Assembly (NCBI RefSeq): GCF_947623445.1
Contig: NC_135242.1
Span: forward strand, 9,114,001-9,178,000
DNA: 64,000 bases
Reading direction: 5' to 3'
Origin: Clavelina lepadiformis
Lineage: Eukaryota > Chordata > Ascidiacea > Aplousobranchia > Clavelinidae
The position numbers and the translations under genes are program-made. Below, one piece after another: positions 28,201 through 41,400 of the stretch (within the stretch, counting starts at the first letter, position 1; each line of letters begins with the position of its first letter). The notes under the pieces were generated by a model that was given only the letters and a program-made list of their open reading frames with translations, searched no databases and was not told where the DNA came from.

Positions 28201-29841
28201 GTGAAATATGACATAGCTCAGTTCTATTTGTTCCTGTAAGGCTATAACCTGCCAGTAAGGTTGGATGTTATCACTATCTTAGTCAGTGAGTACAAAATGG
28301 TGATATATAATTGGCAGAATCAAAGATTGCACAACCAAATCCATTTGGTGCTCACTTAGTGTTCGACTTACATCATATCTGTTGTACATAGCCATCAACA
28401 TAGAGAATGGAAAAGTAGTTCCAGCCACAGCATGTGTGGAAGGAAGGCCGTATTCTGCTGCAACTCTAGTTTCAAGCTTGAAGACAGGGGGCCATGTAGG
28501 TCTCGGCCACTGAAGAATATCCTTTAAAGCTTGACCAATGTACCTGAAATTTAAATAAAATTACTGCTTGAAAATATAAGGCAGGGGTGAAGAAAGTGTG
28601 GCCTTCAGGTCACATGCAATCTCTTCAAGAACTTTCAAGAAATTCATGCAGCCTATTAACCATCTGTTTTCATGCAAATATATTTGTCTTCCGAGGTTGA
28701 TATTTTTTCCCAATTTCCGAACGGAGAGCCTATTAATCCATCTTAAAATCAACAATGCTGTAACTTAATATGTAAAGTTTTAAACCTGCATGGGGAATGC
28801 AAGTTTCCATGCAGCTGAAATTCTTGACAAGTCCCACAAAGGTAGGGGACATTTAACCAAATGTAGGTTAAAAATAAGGCTAAGAACAATTGCTTCCAAA
28901 TCGGTTTTTAAAGCACTTTATAACGCTGCATAGGTTACAAAACTAATAATTTTGTGTTGATCAACTTCTTAGTCAAACTTTTTGAGTGCGAAACACATTT
29001 TCCACGCAGAAAAAACTTAACAGTCAGGGCTGTAACCAAATACTCCTGTTATTAGTTCATGCTCGTTGTAGTCATTAAATCCTATTAATATACAAACTTT
29101 GCAATACTTTGTTTATGCAGCCAAAGGTATTTCCAGTGAACTGAAATGCGACTGACAACTAATAAAAGATTTCCCACCCCTAGTCTAGTATAAGACACAT
29201 TGCAAAATTTTGGCATTGTCCCAATTTCACATATTTTCTCAAATTAACAAAATACCCAATAAATACAGCACTAACTCAAGTCAGAAAACTATACAATCCT
29301 TTCCTTCAAGTGGCTTAAACCACACAATACTAATGATTAGTAAAGACTAATTCAAAACAACTTACATTTTCTATTACAAGTTTGCAGAAACGTTTAAATC
29401 GAAAGCTCTATATACTTACATAGTAACCACCCAAACAACCACCATCTTTCGACCAATGAAAGGATCAAAATTCCAAAAAATGCAAGGGACAAATGTGATG
29501 TAAAATATCTCATGTCCTAGAGTGGAGCCAAATTTAAACAGATAGTACAAAAACCAGTTGGTTATAACGTATGTCTTTTCATATTGTTTGGGAGTAAGCT
29601 TCGGTGTTTCAGTCGTTTTTTTGGTTTCAAAGCAAGTTTTAGTGGATTTGTAATGTAAATCTGCTGCCCCATTGTCAAAACATTGGTGCGTTTCTTCGCA
29701 GCAATTATTGACCAAGTTTTCATCTTCATTTGTAATCCTGCCATAAGTTGATGTGTTTTCCTTCACCCCACAAAACTCTTGAAACGCTCGGACTTTTTGA
29801 AAGTCCATCAAATAATCCGTTAATTCTGTCAACAGTTTCAT
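22221..29841 (-). CDS. SGPP: Sphingosine-1-phosphate phosphatase (PAP2 family)
   Basis: Removes the phosphate from sphingosine-1-phosphate in the endoplasmic reticulum membrane, returning sphingosine to the ceramide pathway (family knowledge). Six exons: 29420-29841, 28372-28543, 27987-28076, 27684-27816, 26988-27108, 22221-22515. Product 410 aa; human relatives are about 400-440. All three PAP2 motifs are present: K148-[12 protein letters not shown] (175-178) and [12 protein letters not shown] with Arg219, nucleophile His225 and Asp229. Several hydrophobic helices follow to a C-terminus ending DYINLTH. The frame continues upstream without ATG, so ATG 29841 is chosen as the start. The last intron (22516-26987) contains a full DNA transposon. 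The vertebrate paralogue (SGPP1 or SGPP2) cannot be assigned. Confidence 0.92.
22926..26742 (+). mobile_element. DNA transposon, Sola-like, with about 560-bp terminal inverted repeats
   Basis: A complete 3,817-bp element inserted in the last intron of the sphingosine-phosphate phosphatase gene. Both ends read GGGTCATTCCATGTCAAATC inward, and the inverted similarity continues for about 550-570 bases (22926 to about 23495, and about 26170 to 26742). The 4-bp target duplication CGAC is intact on both sides (22922-22925 and 26743-26746). It encodes one transposase in three open pieces. A 4-bp duplication plus a three-Asp transposase fits the Sola superfamily, but this assignment is from memory of family traits. 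The well-preserved repeat arms suggest a fairly recent insertion. Confidence 0.88.
23591..25973 (+). pseudogene. Transposase of the 3.8-kb element, broken
   Basis: Three open pieces cover one protein. The first (23591-23800) has no ATG and carries Cys pairs ([16 protein letters not shown]) like a zinc-binding N-terminal domain. A one-base frame change near 23792 leads to the main frame (23820-25511, 563 codons). This ends at an in-frame TGA (25509-25511), after which the same frame stays open to 25973. Candidate catalytic Asp residues are D377 (GDFAENYSY), D463 ([14 protein letters not shown]) and D504 (CDGIGG, within [15 protein letters not shown]). The last piece contains a Trp-rich C-terminal domain ([18 protein letters not shown]). 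Related proteins are common in invertebrate and fish genomes. With one stop and one frame break this copy is probably inactive, unless an intron hides the frame change. Confidence 0.8.
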
Positions 29842-31230
29842 TTTTACACCAGAGATTAAGAGTTTCCACCAGGCCAAATTGCTACAAATTAGTCCAGTGC
29901 AACGCCCTTTTGCAATATCTCACTTTCTTCCTGTATAGTACCGCTTAGCGAAATCACGATGACGATACGAATAGCTGCCAAAAATAAATACCTCGTCACG
30001 TTTCAGTGCACGCGCGCATGACCTAACGCTAGAATAATTCTTTTTCTCTTTTGAAAAACAACAGAATAATATCGCCCTCTTGCTCTTAACCGCTTTTCAT
30101 CGCTGTGCTTTAAAGAATTGTTGCGCGGGGAATGCAACCAATGTAGCATACATGATTGCGTCGCGATAACGTGCATAGTTGCATTTCCAGTTATATTTTG
30201 TTTAGCGGGCTCTCACAACAGGTATTAACCTGAAAAATTAACTATAATTGGAAGCAGCTTTTCTAGAAAGTTGAGCAACGTTGACGTAAGTTAAAAGCTA
30301 TCTAAACTAACTCTTATTTGCTTTCTACTATCACTTCAGTGAGGGAAATTTTCAACAAAGGAACTGACGCAAACCCATTCAGATCCCAGCCACCCTAATA
30401 CGGTTTCACGCAATGTTTCTTGATGTGGGACGTAGCACACTTTTGCTGGAGCCTGGAAAATTCAGCAAGAATACAACTGTACCTACTCACTAGCGTATTT
30501 CGACCCCAATTTCTGGTACAATTAACTTTTTTACGTCTTCCTTCTTTTTTGTTTGTCGTAATTTCTTCTTTGGGAATCCTTATCCGCTGTAAGCATTGTA
30601 ATACAGTATTAATTAAAGGTTGTGTGAAAGCTCCACACAGAAACTGGGCCGTAGCTACATTGAGGCAAATGAAGCACTTGCCTCCGTCAATTTTCTGGAA
30701 TTCTAGCACAAAACATTTTTAGTGGTAAACTACCGTTAACGACATGCTTAACTGCAGATATATGATGAATGATGACATATTTGTCTCCGTAACAATTTTA
30801 CCCTGGCTACGGCCACGATAACTGTTATAAGACTACAGTAACTTATAATCATAATCAAGAACATAACGAAAAATAATGGATTAATTGATTGATTGGTTGA
30901 TAACTGACTGATAATTGTCAAACACGGCTGGTTGTTTACCTACATGTCGTTCTATTTGTCAAGCATATTGAGAGAAAATTTGCGATGGCCTAGGCCTACT
31001 TTCAAATAAAGAAATTGCGCATTGTAATTTTGATAAGGATTTGTTTATTGTTTATCCGAATTACACAAGCAATTTTAGATTTTTCACAATAGATGTTGAA
31101 AAGAAATATGTTACAAAGCTCATTATGTCAGGAGTACCCCATACAAGCCAGTAAGTTATACAGTTTATTCGCAATACAGGTTTTTTTTATCAAAAAAACT
31201 TAACTAATTCTAGCAAAACATAGCCTATAA
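29842..31230. other. Intergenic region upstream of sphingosine-phosphate phosphatase
   Basis: Probable promoter region of the leftward gene starting at 29841. Two overlapping open frames of about 100 codons on opposite strands (30395-30722) show no domain, splice context or low-complexity pattern typical of a gene. Otherwise nothing recognised. Confidence 0.45.
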
Positions 31231-34200
31231 CAGGGGTGTCCACTGTCCAACCTTTTTTGGCCAAAGGGCCACATGCGATTTACGAATGATTGCACGGGCC
31301 ACGTGAGTGTTTACTGCTAATTTCTAATTAAAACCCTCACACCAAAATTCTAATTTCAGAAATAAATTGTGATGCAACAAAATTAACTTGAACAGTTGTG
31401 CACCCCTGCACTAGAGACTATAGTATATTACACTGTGCTGCGTTAATTTTTAGGTTACTAAAGTATTGACGGTTCTTAGTGTACTTTTTGATGCTGAATC
31501 CAAAACTGTTATCCGTTTTCTTCAATCAGGTCTAGTTTTTTTGCAAATTGCATTTGAAATTTTTGACAACTTCAGCTTTCAGCGTTTGCGATTGAGATTT
31601 GTGGTCTCATAAAAATGATTTAGCTTTTGAATTAAGTTTTGATGAAACTTGAGTGACATCACAATGAGAAGAACATAACGAATGCACCTGGTGCTTGAAA
31701 AGTTAAACTTCTGAACTTGTTTTTACAGGCTAGTTTAGTGTGCAGTTTAGATGATTTGTTTTTACAGTACTGTACAATGAGAAAGTGCAAAAACGATCCA
31801 GACAGGTTCTGTTACATATGTGGCAAGGTCACCCTGCGCAGTCGCCAAGCAAAAATTACGCAGTTTGTTAAGAAAGCATATTATGCGTATTTTGGAGTAA
31901 AACTAGGCGATCAGGACAAGGCATTTGCTCCGCACATATGTTGTAAAGCCTGCGTTGAAAACTTGAGATTATGGAGCCTAAAGAAAATAAAGAGCCTTCC
32001 TTTTGGTATTCCTATGGTATGGAGAGAAGGAAAAGACCATGTCACTGATTGTTATTTTTGCATGACCAACTTACAAGGTATGCTGATACTTGCACTGTAT
32101 GGAGGCATTTTCATTAATTGCTTGATTTAAGAGTAAAAGTGTTCTTTTTCATTTTAGGAATAAACCGGAAGAACAAACAACATGTGAAGTACCCTGATGT
32201 TTCTTCAGCCATGAAACCAGTACCACATGGCCCTGGTATTCCTGTTCCAGAACCACCTGGAGAAATAAGTGAAATGGAGTGTTCTTCATCTGCAGAGAGC
32301 AAAGCAAGTGAACAAGACACATGGGATGCAGAGCAAAGTACAAGCCAACCGAAGCCTCTTACACAGCCTGAGCTGAATGACCTAACACGAGATTTAAATC
32401 TCACCAAAGAATCCGCTCAGCTCCTAGGATCACGACTACGTGAGAACAACTTGCTAGCTCCATGCACCACATATTTCTGGTATCGGTATAGAGATAAAGA
32501 GTTTAGAAAATATTTCAATTATGACGAAGACCATTCCTTAGTATACTGTCAAGATGTTTCAGGATTAATATTAGCTTTGGGCATAGTCTACAGTTCGGCA
32601 GAATGGCGATTGTTTTTGGACTCATCTGTAAAGAGTTTGAAGGTAGTATTACTACACAATGGCAATAAGATTGGTTCTGTTCCTGTTGGACATTCAGTGA
32701 AGCTCACTGAATGCTATGAAGACATGAAATTCCTTTTGAAATCTCTTCAGTATAGCCAACACAAATGGAAAATATGTGGAGACTTAAAAATGATTTCAAT
32801 ACTTCTTGGGTTACAGGCCGGTTACACTAAACATCCATGTTTTTTGTGTCTGTGGGACTCGAGGGCTGATGATCGCCACTACACACAAATTAGCTGGCCA
32901 CCCAGAACAAGTTTTACACCTGGTTTTAAAAATGTCAAATTTGCTTACTTAGTTGATCCACAAAATATTCTTTTGCCACCTCTCCACATTAAACTTGGTC
33001 TCATGAAAAACTATACCAAAGCACTTGATAAGGATGGCCCAACCTTCAAGTTCTTACAAATGAAATTTCCCCGTATCTCTGAAGCGAAGCTACGAGCAGG
33101 AGTCTTTGATGGGCCACAGATCCGTGAGCTGATGAAAGACGAAGGTTTTACTGCACACATGAGTGCAGTAGAAAAAAGAGCATGGACAGGATTTCGAGCA
33201 GTAATTTCAAACTTCCTTGGAAAGCATAGAAGCCCTGATTATGAAGCACAGGTTAAAGAGCTGCTTGAAAGTGTTCAATCCCTTGGAGCCCGGATGTCTG
33301 TAAAAATGCACTTTCTGAGTTCGCATTTAGATTACTTTCCTGACAACTGTGGTGACTACAGCGAAGAACAGGGAGAGAGATTCCACCAAGACCTTCGCCA
33401 TATGGAAGAAAGGTACCAAGGATACTGGGATGTAAACATGCTTGCAGATTACTGTTGGTGCTTAAAAAGAGATCTTCCCAATACCACACATAGAAGAAAA
33501 TCTTTGAAGCGACACTTTTTGTCAGCATAAATCATTTGTATTTATATTGTTATTGCATTTAACGTCGTAATATCATCATGTGCCGCACAACGCTTTCTGT
33601 GTTAAGCTATTTCGAACACTTCATTTTTATTTCACACATTGATGTTGGCAAGTATTTCACATTTAAAACACATTTGTGATGTGAAGTGTTTACGTGTCTA
33701 TAGTGTAACATATTAACTTCTACTTTTAAGTTGAGCGCCGTTGAACAAAATTATGCGTTAGGAAGCTTTCTTGGTTAGTTGTAAGTGCCTTTATTTCAAC
33801 TGTGTCATTATATTTTTTTAGTATTTAAAATGGCTGTCATTGCAAAAACCTTACATTCAAATAAAAATACCATCTTGCGAAAATTGACAACATGCATGAC
33901 CAATTAAGCTACCCCAGAAATTAGTTTCTTTGTGCACAATAATGACCAAAGCTAGCATAATTAAATATGTGATAGAAAAAAAACTTGACCTGATTGAAAA
34001 AAACTGGTTGCATTTTTGAGTTCAGCGCAAAAAATCGATTCAGAAACAGTTAAAACATCTTTGACCTATGAAAAAAAATTTTCAAACGCAGCACAGTGTT
34101 ATCTATCTATTGCTATAAGTTATTATCTCTATTATCTATTATCTCTACTATCTATTGCTAGCAATAGAGCAATAGACAAAGAAAGCAAACAATAAATGCC

Positions 34201-34325
34201 AATTTCTCGGAATGTAAGTTCGCCATAAATTACATATGCGATTCAGTTGATAATGTAAGTCATTTCGAAAAATACCGCGCGGGCCACTCAGAACCTTCCC
34301 GCGGGCCACGGGTTGGACACCCTTG
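31231..34325 (+). mobile_element. hAT-ended transposon carrying a two-exon ORF
   Basis: A 3,095-bp element. The left end is CAGGGGTGTCCA; the right end read inward is CAAGGGTGTCCA. Both ends continue into GGGCCAC-rich sequence typical of animal hAT termini. Flanking octamers gcctataa (31223-31230) and acctatag (34326-34333) share six central bases, like an aged 8-bp duplication. It contains an intact two-exon gene (31777-33530) and then about 800 bases of AT-rich sequence with a TATCTATTATCTC-like run (34090-34180) before the right end. Confidence 0.72.
31777..33530 (+). CDS. Transposon-borne protein, widespread uncharacterised family, 557 aa
   Basis: Two exons, 31777-32077 and 32158-33530, join in frame (phase 1, donor gtatgc, acceptor ttttag). 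The N-terminus has Cys pairs spaced like a zinc-binding module (CYIC at 12-15, then CCKAC and CYFC), followed by a Pro-rich linker (VPHGPGIPVPEPP) and a long globular domain. Conspicuous blocks are HNGNKIGSVPVGHSV, CGDLKMI, CFLCLWDSR, LPPLHIKLGLMKN and YSEEQGERFHQD. I recognise these as blocks shared by many unnamed proteins in insects, fish and other animals, but know no function. The D, CxxC and E blocks could form an RNase H-like transposase core; that is inference. No hAT dimerisation motif is seen. There is no stop or frameshift, so it may be active, recently active or under selection. Confidence 0.75.
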
Positions 34326-37300
34326 ACCTATAGTAACGAGCGGATTATACGATGTTACACAATCGCTGTATGCTGTACGGTGTTTCAATATTGTAGTGTT
34401 GAAAAAGTGTTGTATTGTAGCGTTGTCAAAATTGTTTGCAAAATTTTCAAGGTTGTGTTCAAAGCGCCATAAATTCGTAGCTACTATAGCCTACGTGTAC
34501 AGTATAACTATGACAATACATTTCATTTCGAGGCGTTTTAAGTGGTTTTGAGGTGTAAATAGGGTAACTTTCGGGTTCCGCTTTTTTGTTAGAGGAGAGC
34601 ACATACTTTGTGATTAAAGCTGAACCTGACAAAATTAGTTCCTCAAATAGTCGAATCCCAAACAGATCTATGACAGCCAGCGTCATGCGCAAAGTTCTCT
34701 TTGAACTTTGAGTGACAATATAAATATAGATCTTAAATGAAACTTGCAATAAATATAACCTTAATGCTTAGAAAATGGGTACGTAACGTGCACAGCAGTC
34801 AGTGTAGCGATGTACAGTACCGAATCATGGCGGAGTGTAAGATCTTTCGGAGAGCAAAAGAAAGGAGTGGTACAAAAAGGTTGAGAAACACCGCTTTGGC
34901 CTTAAATTTATCTCTGCTAAGTAAGTAAACAAAACTTGATTATCCCTTTGCATGACATACTTTCGGTCAAATTATAAATCCCAATTAATTTCGTAAAACA
35001 ATGGTTTGAAAAGTTCTAAATGCAGGCCTACTCATAATAAGAATACTCAGAATACTCATAATAAGAATAAGAATACTCATAATAACTTTTTTATTATGCT
35101 ATAAATGAATATTATAAGTACATTAAATATACAAAAGATAACTACTAACTAGCCTATTATTTTCTTTGTTGAATGCACTTTTTTTGACTACTGGTATCCC
35201 GCCACTGTCTGTTATTTTGCAAAAGATACTAAAATCTATTTCCTGATAGAATCTGCATGACTGCAGACTAAAATTAAAAATGCTCTGCGGTCTCTTTTCT
35301 CTACTGAGCACCGTCATTGCTGTCAACTGTGAGAACCATTTTTTCATTAATATTTCAAACACTTCTCATCCAGTCCATCCTACATAACTGTATGCGTTGA
35401 AACTTTGATAAACAGTCATGCAGTATAGTTCTGTCATCAAAAAGCGGGCAATACAAGATTGGCCTGCCAAGGGGTAAGCCTATCGCCCGTTACGATGAAA
35501 TTTACAATATTAATCAATAGATAAGATATCGAGCATTATGTGTGTAAAGCTTTGGATTCAACACACATTCAAGCTCGCTTTAGCCCAAAGGTTCAAACGA
35601 TTCGATCCTACATAAAATGTAATACACCTGTGGGCAAACTTGGTTAACCTAAATGTGCGTGCGCAATTCATCTATACCGTATCCTCCGTTTTTTACCAAA
35701 GCATAAACATTTATTTCCACAATGCATTTGTTGACCCATATATCTAGGCCTACTGTAATTACATTTTGCGTTAATCCAATACATTCCATACCAAGAACTT
35801 GGAGAATTTTGGACAAAACTTACTTGTGCGATGAAGGTCAGACAAAGTAAGTTTATTGAACATAAATTCTCCACATTTTTCAACATGGAATGTTTATATT
35901 CAAATAGGCCTATCTCGCGTTAGAATCGTTTCAGTTGGAACGTATTACGCACAATTAAGAAGATTACTGTACGGTATAATTTAGCAGTGAGATTATGACC
36001 ACTTGTTATTCGACATAAATTATTTCGACTTTGTGTTGAGTGTAACCTCCAGCATAATGTTGTCGAGTAGACCCAGACCACAGTATAATATTTACAATCT
36101 CATCATAAACACATATCGATTTTGAATAGGTGAAATTTAGCTTATAGTAAGAAATATCCGGCCTAATATACGAAAAGCCTTCCCGGCACGTACTACCACT
36201 GGCAGATAAATTAATAGAAACTTGGGAAAGACTCTTTTTGCATGTTCATGATTGATAGGTAATTTGATATTATTATAATCTCGTTTCCAGCGAATGCTTC
36301 CTATGAATTTAAAACTCAGGATCTAAGTTATAAATCATGTCAATGAAAGTTTCATATAAAGATAACACAGCTTTTCTTGAACGGGAAAAATATGAGGTTT
36401 GGGTCTGCAGAAACTTGGTAATTGCTTAGAAAAAAAGCTTAGAATCGTTACGTTAAATTCATAATAAGCAAGAGTAAAAGAATGCTGCCAATTTGTGTTT
36501 TGTTTGAACGAGACTCCATAAGGTTCAGGGTGGGGTCCTACAAAATTTTACCGCGAGCCACAAAGTTTGCTTATATGCGAGGGTCGGAGTTTATTGAATA
36601 AAAATACGTGATGCTTTAGATCGCAATCGAGCTGATTATGGAAAGTAGATTGGGTCACAAAACATATGTCAAAAACGCAGATTATAAAATTTACCGATCA
36701 TATCCAAGTCACCTCGTTATTAATGTGATGCTTGGTTATGTAATGGGCTTTTTATTCACCTGGATGTTTACTTTTTATTTTTTGTCGGCACAATTAATTG
36801 AATTAATGTAAATTTCCAAATCAGCCCATGGATGTGATGCCATTGCCGCCAGCCAGAAGCTTGGTTAAACATTCTTATTGGCTATCACTGGAATAACATT
36901 CTTATTGATTAGGCTACTATCATTTTCACAAGAAACGTTTGATCGGAGCTGTTTGTAACTTGACCTTCTCAAGTTTGGGCACAAATCTGAAACAGAGTGA
37001 CTATTTCACCGTAAGTAGGTCACGCATTCCGTTGTTAAAGATAGGTGGTTGTATAGGTTAGTAGAATGATTATGCAAAAAGTCGATTTAAGTTATTTACG
37101 ATTTAATTGAAGTTAGATTTAGATTAGAAGAAAGATTTAGGTTAGGTTAAGGTTACTATATATGTTGTAGCATTTGGTTAGGTTAACAAAAAACCATGAA
37201 AAATAGTTTTAAACGTACAATTTTTCCAGTTAAATAGAGACAGCCAATCTTACTGCAGGGGTTCTCCACTTTTTTTGTTCCTCACACCTCTAGAAAATTT

Positions 37301-38425
37301 CTGATTAGTTGTCGCATCCAGTGCTTTTGAGAAAAAAGGACCAAACGTTTTAATTTAAGTTGGGGCCTACATGTGTATCAGAACACACATGCAGCCTTCA
37401 ACTAACAAAAATTTGTTAACATTGATTTGTTCCAATACAAAAGTTTCTTGACATTTCAGAAAGAGGTTTGTACACTTTCATTTAAAAACGAGCAATTCAT
37501 TCTTTGGTAATGTCAGGAATTTCTGCAAAGTTCTCGGTAATGCATTAAAGAGGTATCTTGATGTATTACTTCCTTTAATCCTTTAATCGATCTAACCGAG
37601 TGAGCCTGCTGACACCGGTAAGTAACTAAGTATAGTTTACTACAGTATTATGCAAGGTTCATTATAAACTCAATGCTAAAACAAAGGCAATAGTAAAAAG
37701 AAGTAACGTTTTTTTCGATCCAGTGGTTTTTGCATTTGAGAGAACGGAGGAAAAAAATTCTTTGAAACTGTCCCAACTTGATTTTGCAATTGTTGATGAG
37801 GTTGCGTAAATTGCAAGCCAGAAAACAGAAATGAAAACTACTTACTGGTAAGAACTGGTTTGTTACGAAGAGATTTGCATTCCTAGTACTAGTTTTGTGG
37901 GATCAGTCATTTAATTTTAACCACCATAAGAGTAAAGGTGCAATTACAGTTGCGCTTGCAAAATCGTCAAGCGCTAATTTATTACCAAAGAGCAGCAATG
38001 AACGAAAACACAGACGTGTAGGCACCAGAATTCTATATTGCATGAAATCTTAGTATCAGCTTTATACGAGTATGTTCACTCGTATAGTTTGTCTGATAAA
38101 TGAGGTTCTTTTGCACTTGAAGGCACACAAATAGCCTACTGTGTCTTAAAGTTAGCTGTAAGTAGATCTCGCCAAGCGTATTGTATTTAGCTCGAGGACT
38201 AGGAATTTGTACTTGACTCGAGTAGTTTTTTGTGGTGGAGTAAGCTAGTAGAGCATAACAATAAGCTTTAACTTATAAATGATAACAATGTTGAGTTACA
38301 GTATATCTCAGCGTATAAGTTTGTACTTTATATCCTATATTGGCGTAACTAATGTCTTTTTATATAAATGACTTTTCTGCAGTAAACGTTACCCCGAGTA
38401 GGTCATTCAAAGATCATAGGCAAAA
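34326..38425. other. Gene-free stretch before SLC13 gene
   Basis: No supportable exon. It holds a short AATACTCATAATAAG-type tandem repeat (about 35035-35090), a single hAT-like end near 37256 (CAGGGGTTCTCCAC), and one arm of a dispersed foldback repeat at about 36990-37190. The 79-codon minus-strand frame at 35123-35362 has no recognised features. A pyrimidine tract ending ctgcag just before 38382 could be a 5' UTR or leader acceptor for the SLC13 gene. Confidence 0.45.
36990..37190 (+). repeat. Dispersed repeat related to foldback family, copy a
   Basis: Starts gtgactatttcaccgtaag, then GGTCACGCA, a TTGTTAAAGATAGG block, ATGCAAAAAGT, TTAGATTTAGATTAG and a GGTTAGGTTAAGG block. The same ordered blocks recur at 39855-40050, and inverted at 51235-51410 and 58585-58750. 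It has no coding potential and is best read as a MITE family. Confidence 0.6.
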
Positions 38426-41400
38426 ATGGGGTTTAGAAACGTGTTACGATTAACTTGGAAGTTTCGTAATAGCTTGGTGATTATTTTTACGCCAATTCTG
38501 TTGTTGCCACTTCCACTGGTTGCACAAACATCGGTTAGTAGTAAAATTCTGTTATTGACTTGAGACTGTTCTTCGATTGCTCTGGTACCGTGAGTTTCAT
38601 GCTTGCATACTTCTCGTTCTACTCGACAGGAAATTCGTTAAGCTTGATTGCGGCCAGCAAGGCCAGGCGGCCAAGTAGCTGTGGCGAAAACCATAACATA
38701 ACATTGCTATCCCGTGCTCAGTAAATTATGAGTAAACTTCCAATTTTATGCATAGGTCGCAAAATGCGCTTACGCATTGTGTCTCATGGCAATTTATTGG
38801 ACAACAGAAGCATGCCCACTTGCTGTTACATCCTTACTTCCAGTTGTTTTGTTTCCTATTTTAGGTATTCAAACTGCAGACAAGGTGGGTGGTATAGCAT
38901 TAATTTGATAACCTCAAAGACGTAGACTGACTCAATATATGCTATAGGTGTCGATGTCTTACATGAGGCAACTCAATTTTTTGTTCATGGGTGGCTTGAT
39001 TATTGCCGTAGCCATCGAAGAGTGGAATCTTCACCGCAGGATTGCTTTAAAAGTTCTCTTACTAATTGGCGCTAAACCATGCTGGTATAGAATTGTATCC
39101 TTCATTCAACTCTGACGGTCATAAGGTGTGAAATACAGTTAAAAGGTCACTGAAAAAGTTCTACTGCAGGGTGTTACTGGGGTTTATGTCGGTTACCGCC
39201 CTTTTATCGATGTGGATAAGCAACACTGCAACAACCGCCATGATGATTCCAATAGCGATGGCAGTTCATAAGCAAATGACAAAAATTCAGGTTTGGGTTT
39301 TGCATTATTTTGTCAGCCAGTTAAGTTAGTTCTTACTTGTTAGTATAAAGACTTTGCTGGTTATTGATTAGGTGATTGTGTTTGTTGTTGTAGTTTTCGT
39401 CTCATATTTAGCAACCTTTGTAACGTTTAGTTTTATTCAAGGTGAATAATAGCAGAGAAGACGAGTTACAAGGTATGAAATTATGTCTATTTACACAACA
39501 CTCTTTTAGTTAATGACATTTTTCATGAAGCAAAAATGTTGAAACACAACAGCCAAACAATAGCAAACATGGTTATTATACAGACGTTTTGGTCTATCCT
39601 GCAATCATTGTCTAAAAATCTACATTTGACGTCGTTATTAGTAGGACTTTCTATATAACTATAGTTCCTATAAAAGTTATTTTTCTTGGGCGTCACTATT
39701 ACACCAGAAAAAAATCGTCCGTACGAAGTTGTTTTCACAATTTCTTACTAACCTAACTTAAATGTTGTAACATAGTAAGCAAACCCTACCTTCTGATTTT
39801 AATTTATAACTTGAATTAAACCCGGTGTAGGCTAGCTAATACCTTTTTTTTCGAAGTGACTATTTCCCCGTATGTAGGTCACGCAACCTGTTGTTAGAGG
39901 TAGGCGGTTAGGTCAGGTCATTAGGAGAATGAGTATGCAGAAAGTTGATCTTGGCTATTTAAGCTTTTATTGGAGTTAGATTTAGATTTACCCAACCTTC
40001 TATCTTTATCAACGGGCTACGTGACTTACGTAAGTTGAAATAATCATTTTCTTTTTTCTTTCCACTGCTCTCCTATATCTCACCGTATAGCCGTTTGAAC
40101 AACCTACATTGAGATTTATGTTTGTTGCATCGACTCATGATAAATATGTTTTCTCTGTTTTTTTGGCTCTTTGTGTTCGTTCTTTATTTATTTGATTTTG
40201 TATGTGTTTTATTACAATATCTTGCAGGAGTTTTTCGAAACTAAAACTGACTTTTAGTTAAAATATCATTGGCTCCATAGCTAAGTCTGTTCCGCAAAAT
40301 TATACGTATACAAATTAAATGTCCTGCAGCCCTGCTCTGTATCTGATATATAAAGGTTGCGTTTATTGTATAAGACGTATAAAATTTAATCTCGTAATAA
40401 TTTGTTCTTCATAAATGAAATATAATCAACTATTTTTTCTTGGAAGGTTTAAATGGCAACAGCATTTTTATGATAAACATATGATACTGTTTTGACAATT
40501 TCAACGACGTGGTATAGGAGCAAGCCGAAGTAATTAGCAATGGTTTTTGTATAGCCTATTAATAAGAAGCAAAATATTTATGTTTTTGACGCAGAAAATT
40601 CCCCATTGAATCCCGAATATGAGGAAAACGAGGCCATGGAAACGAGTGACGGTAAGTTATATTATGTTTTAATCAGTAAATATGATCTATATACTTCCAT
40701 ATACTTCTATATCTTTAAAACAGATAAGGTCACGGCGGTGAAAGTAGTCATTCAGAATGATTCTAGCAAGGTAACAAACATGAATTTTGTCACGTATACA
40801 CGCTTAGTTTTGTAGTAATTTACTGTATTTTTTTCAAAACGCGAATAACAACAAGCCGATTTCAGATATTGCTTAATTAAGTGGAACCAATTGTTTTCCA
40901 GAACACCAATAACCTAGATGTCAATCTGCGCAAGGCAATGCTGCTCTGCGTTGCGTATGCAGCAAATATCGGAGGTTTTGCGACTCTCATTGGTACGCCT
41001 GCCAACCTTATTTTGCCTGGGGTCATGGAATCTGTGTAAGCAAATATAGTGTAACATAAATTTCACAACTATAGAAAATAGTATGACTTTGGGCATGCAT
41101 TTCACTTTCGGTTGATGCTAAGCGTTGTATTTATATGCTAACGGTATGTATATAGCAGAGTATATCATAGACTATAACAACGTAAAGTGGCGTTGGGTTA
41201 ACTTTGGTACTTTGAAAACAATAGTATTTATTGTATAATGCTCGTTATTGGGTTTTGCTGAGTACATTTTTCTCAGAAACGATCCTATGTTGTCTTGATT
41301 TCGGTTACACGCTTTTACTGTATCCTCTCAGATATGGCGAAGGCGCCTCAGACAGCGTGGATTTTGTGTCATGGCTAGGATTCAGCTTTCCTGTTTCGAT

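Noticed and set aside
30395..30722. Two overlapping open frames of about 100 codons on opposite strands
   Set aside because: No domain, no splice context, no convincing start, and mutually exclusive; chance open frames in AT-rich DNA.
34737..34928. Small protein starting at ATGGCGGAG near 34828
   Set aside because: The start context is attractive and a donor-like CTAAGTAAG follows, but no downstream in-frame exon was found. The AAAAGGTTGAGAAACACC stretch looks like a transposon end.
35123..35362. 79-codon minus-strand frame
   Set aside because: No recognisable motif and no partner exons; might be a transposon scrap but cannot be supported.
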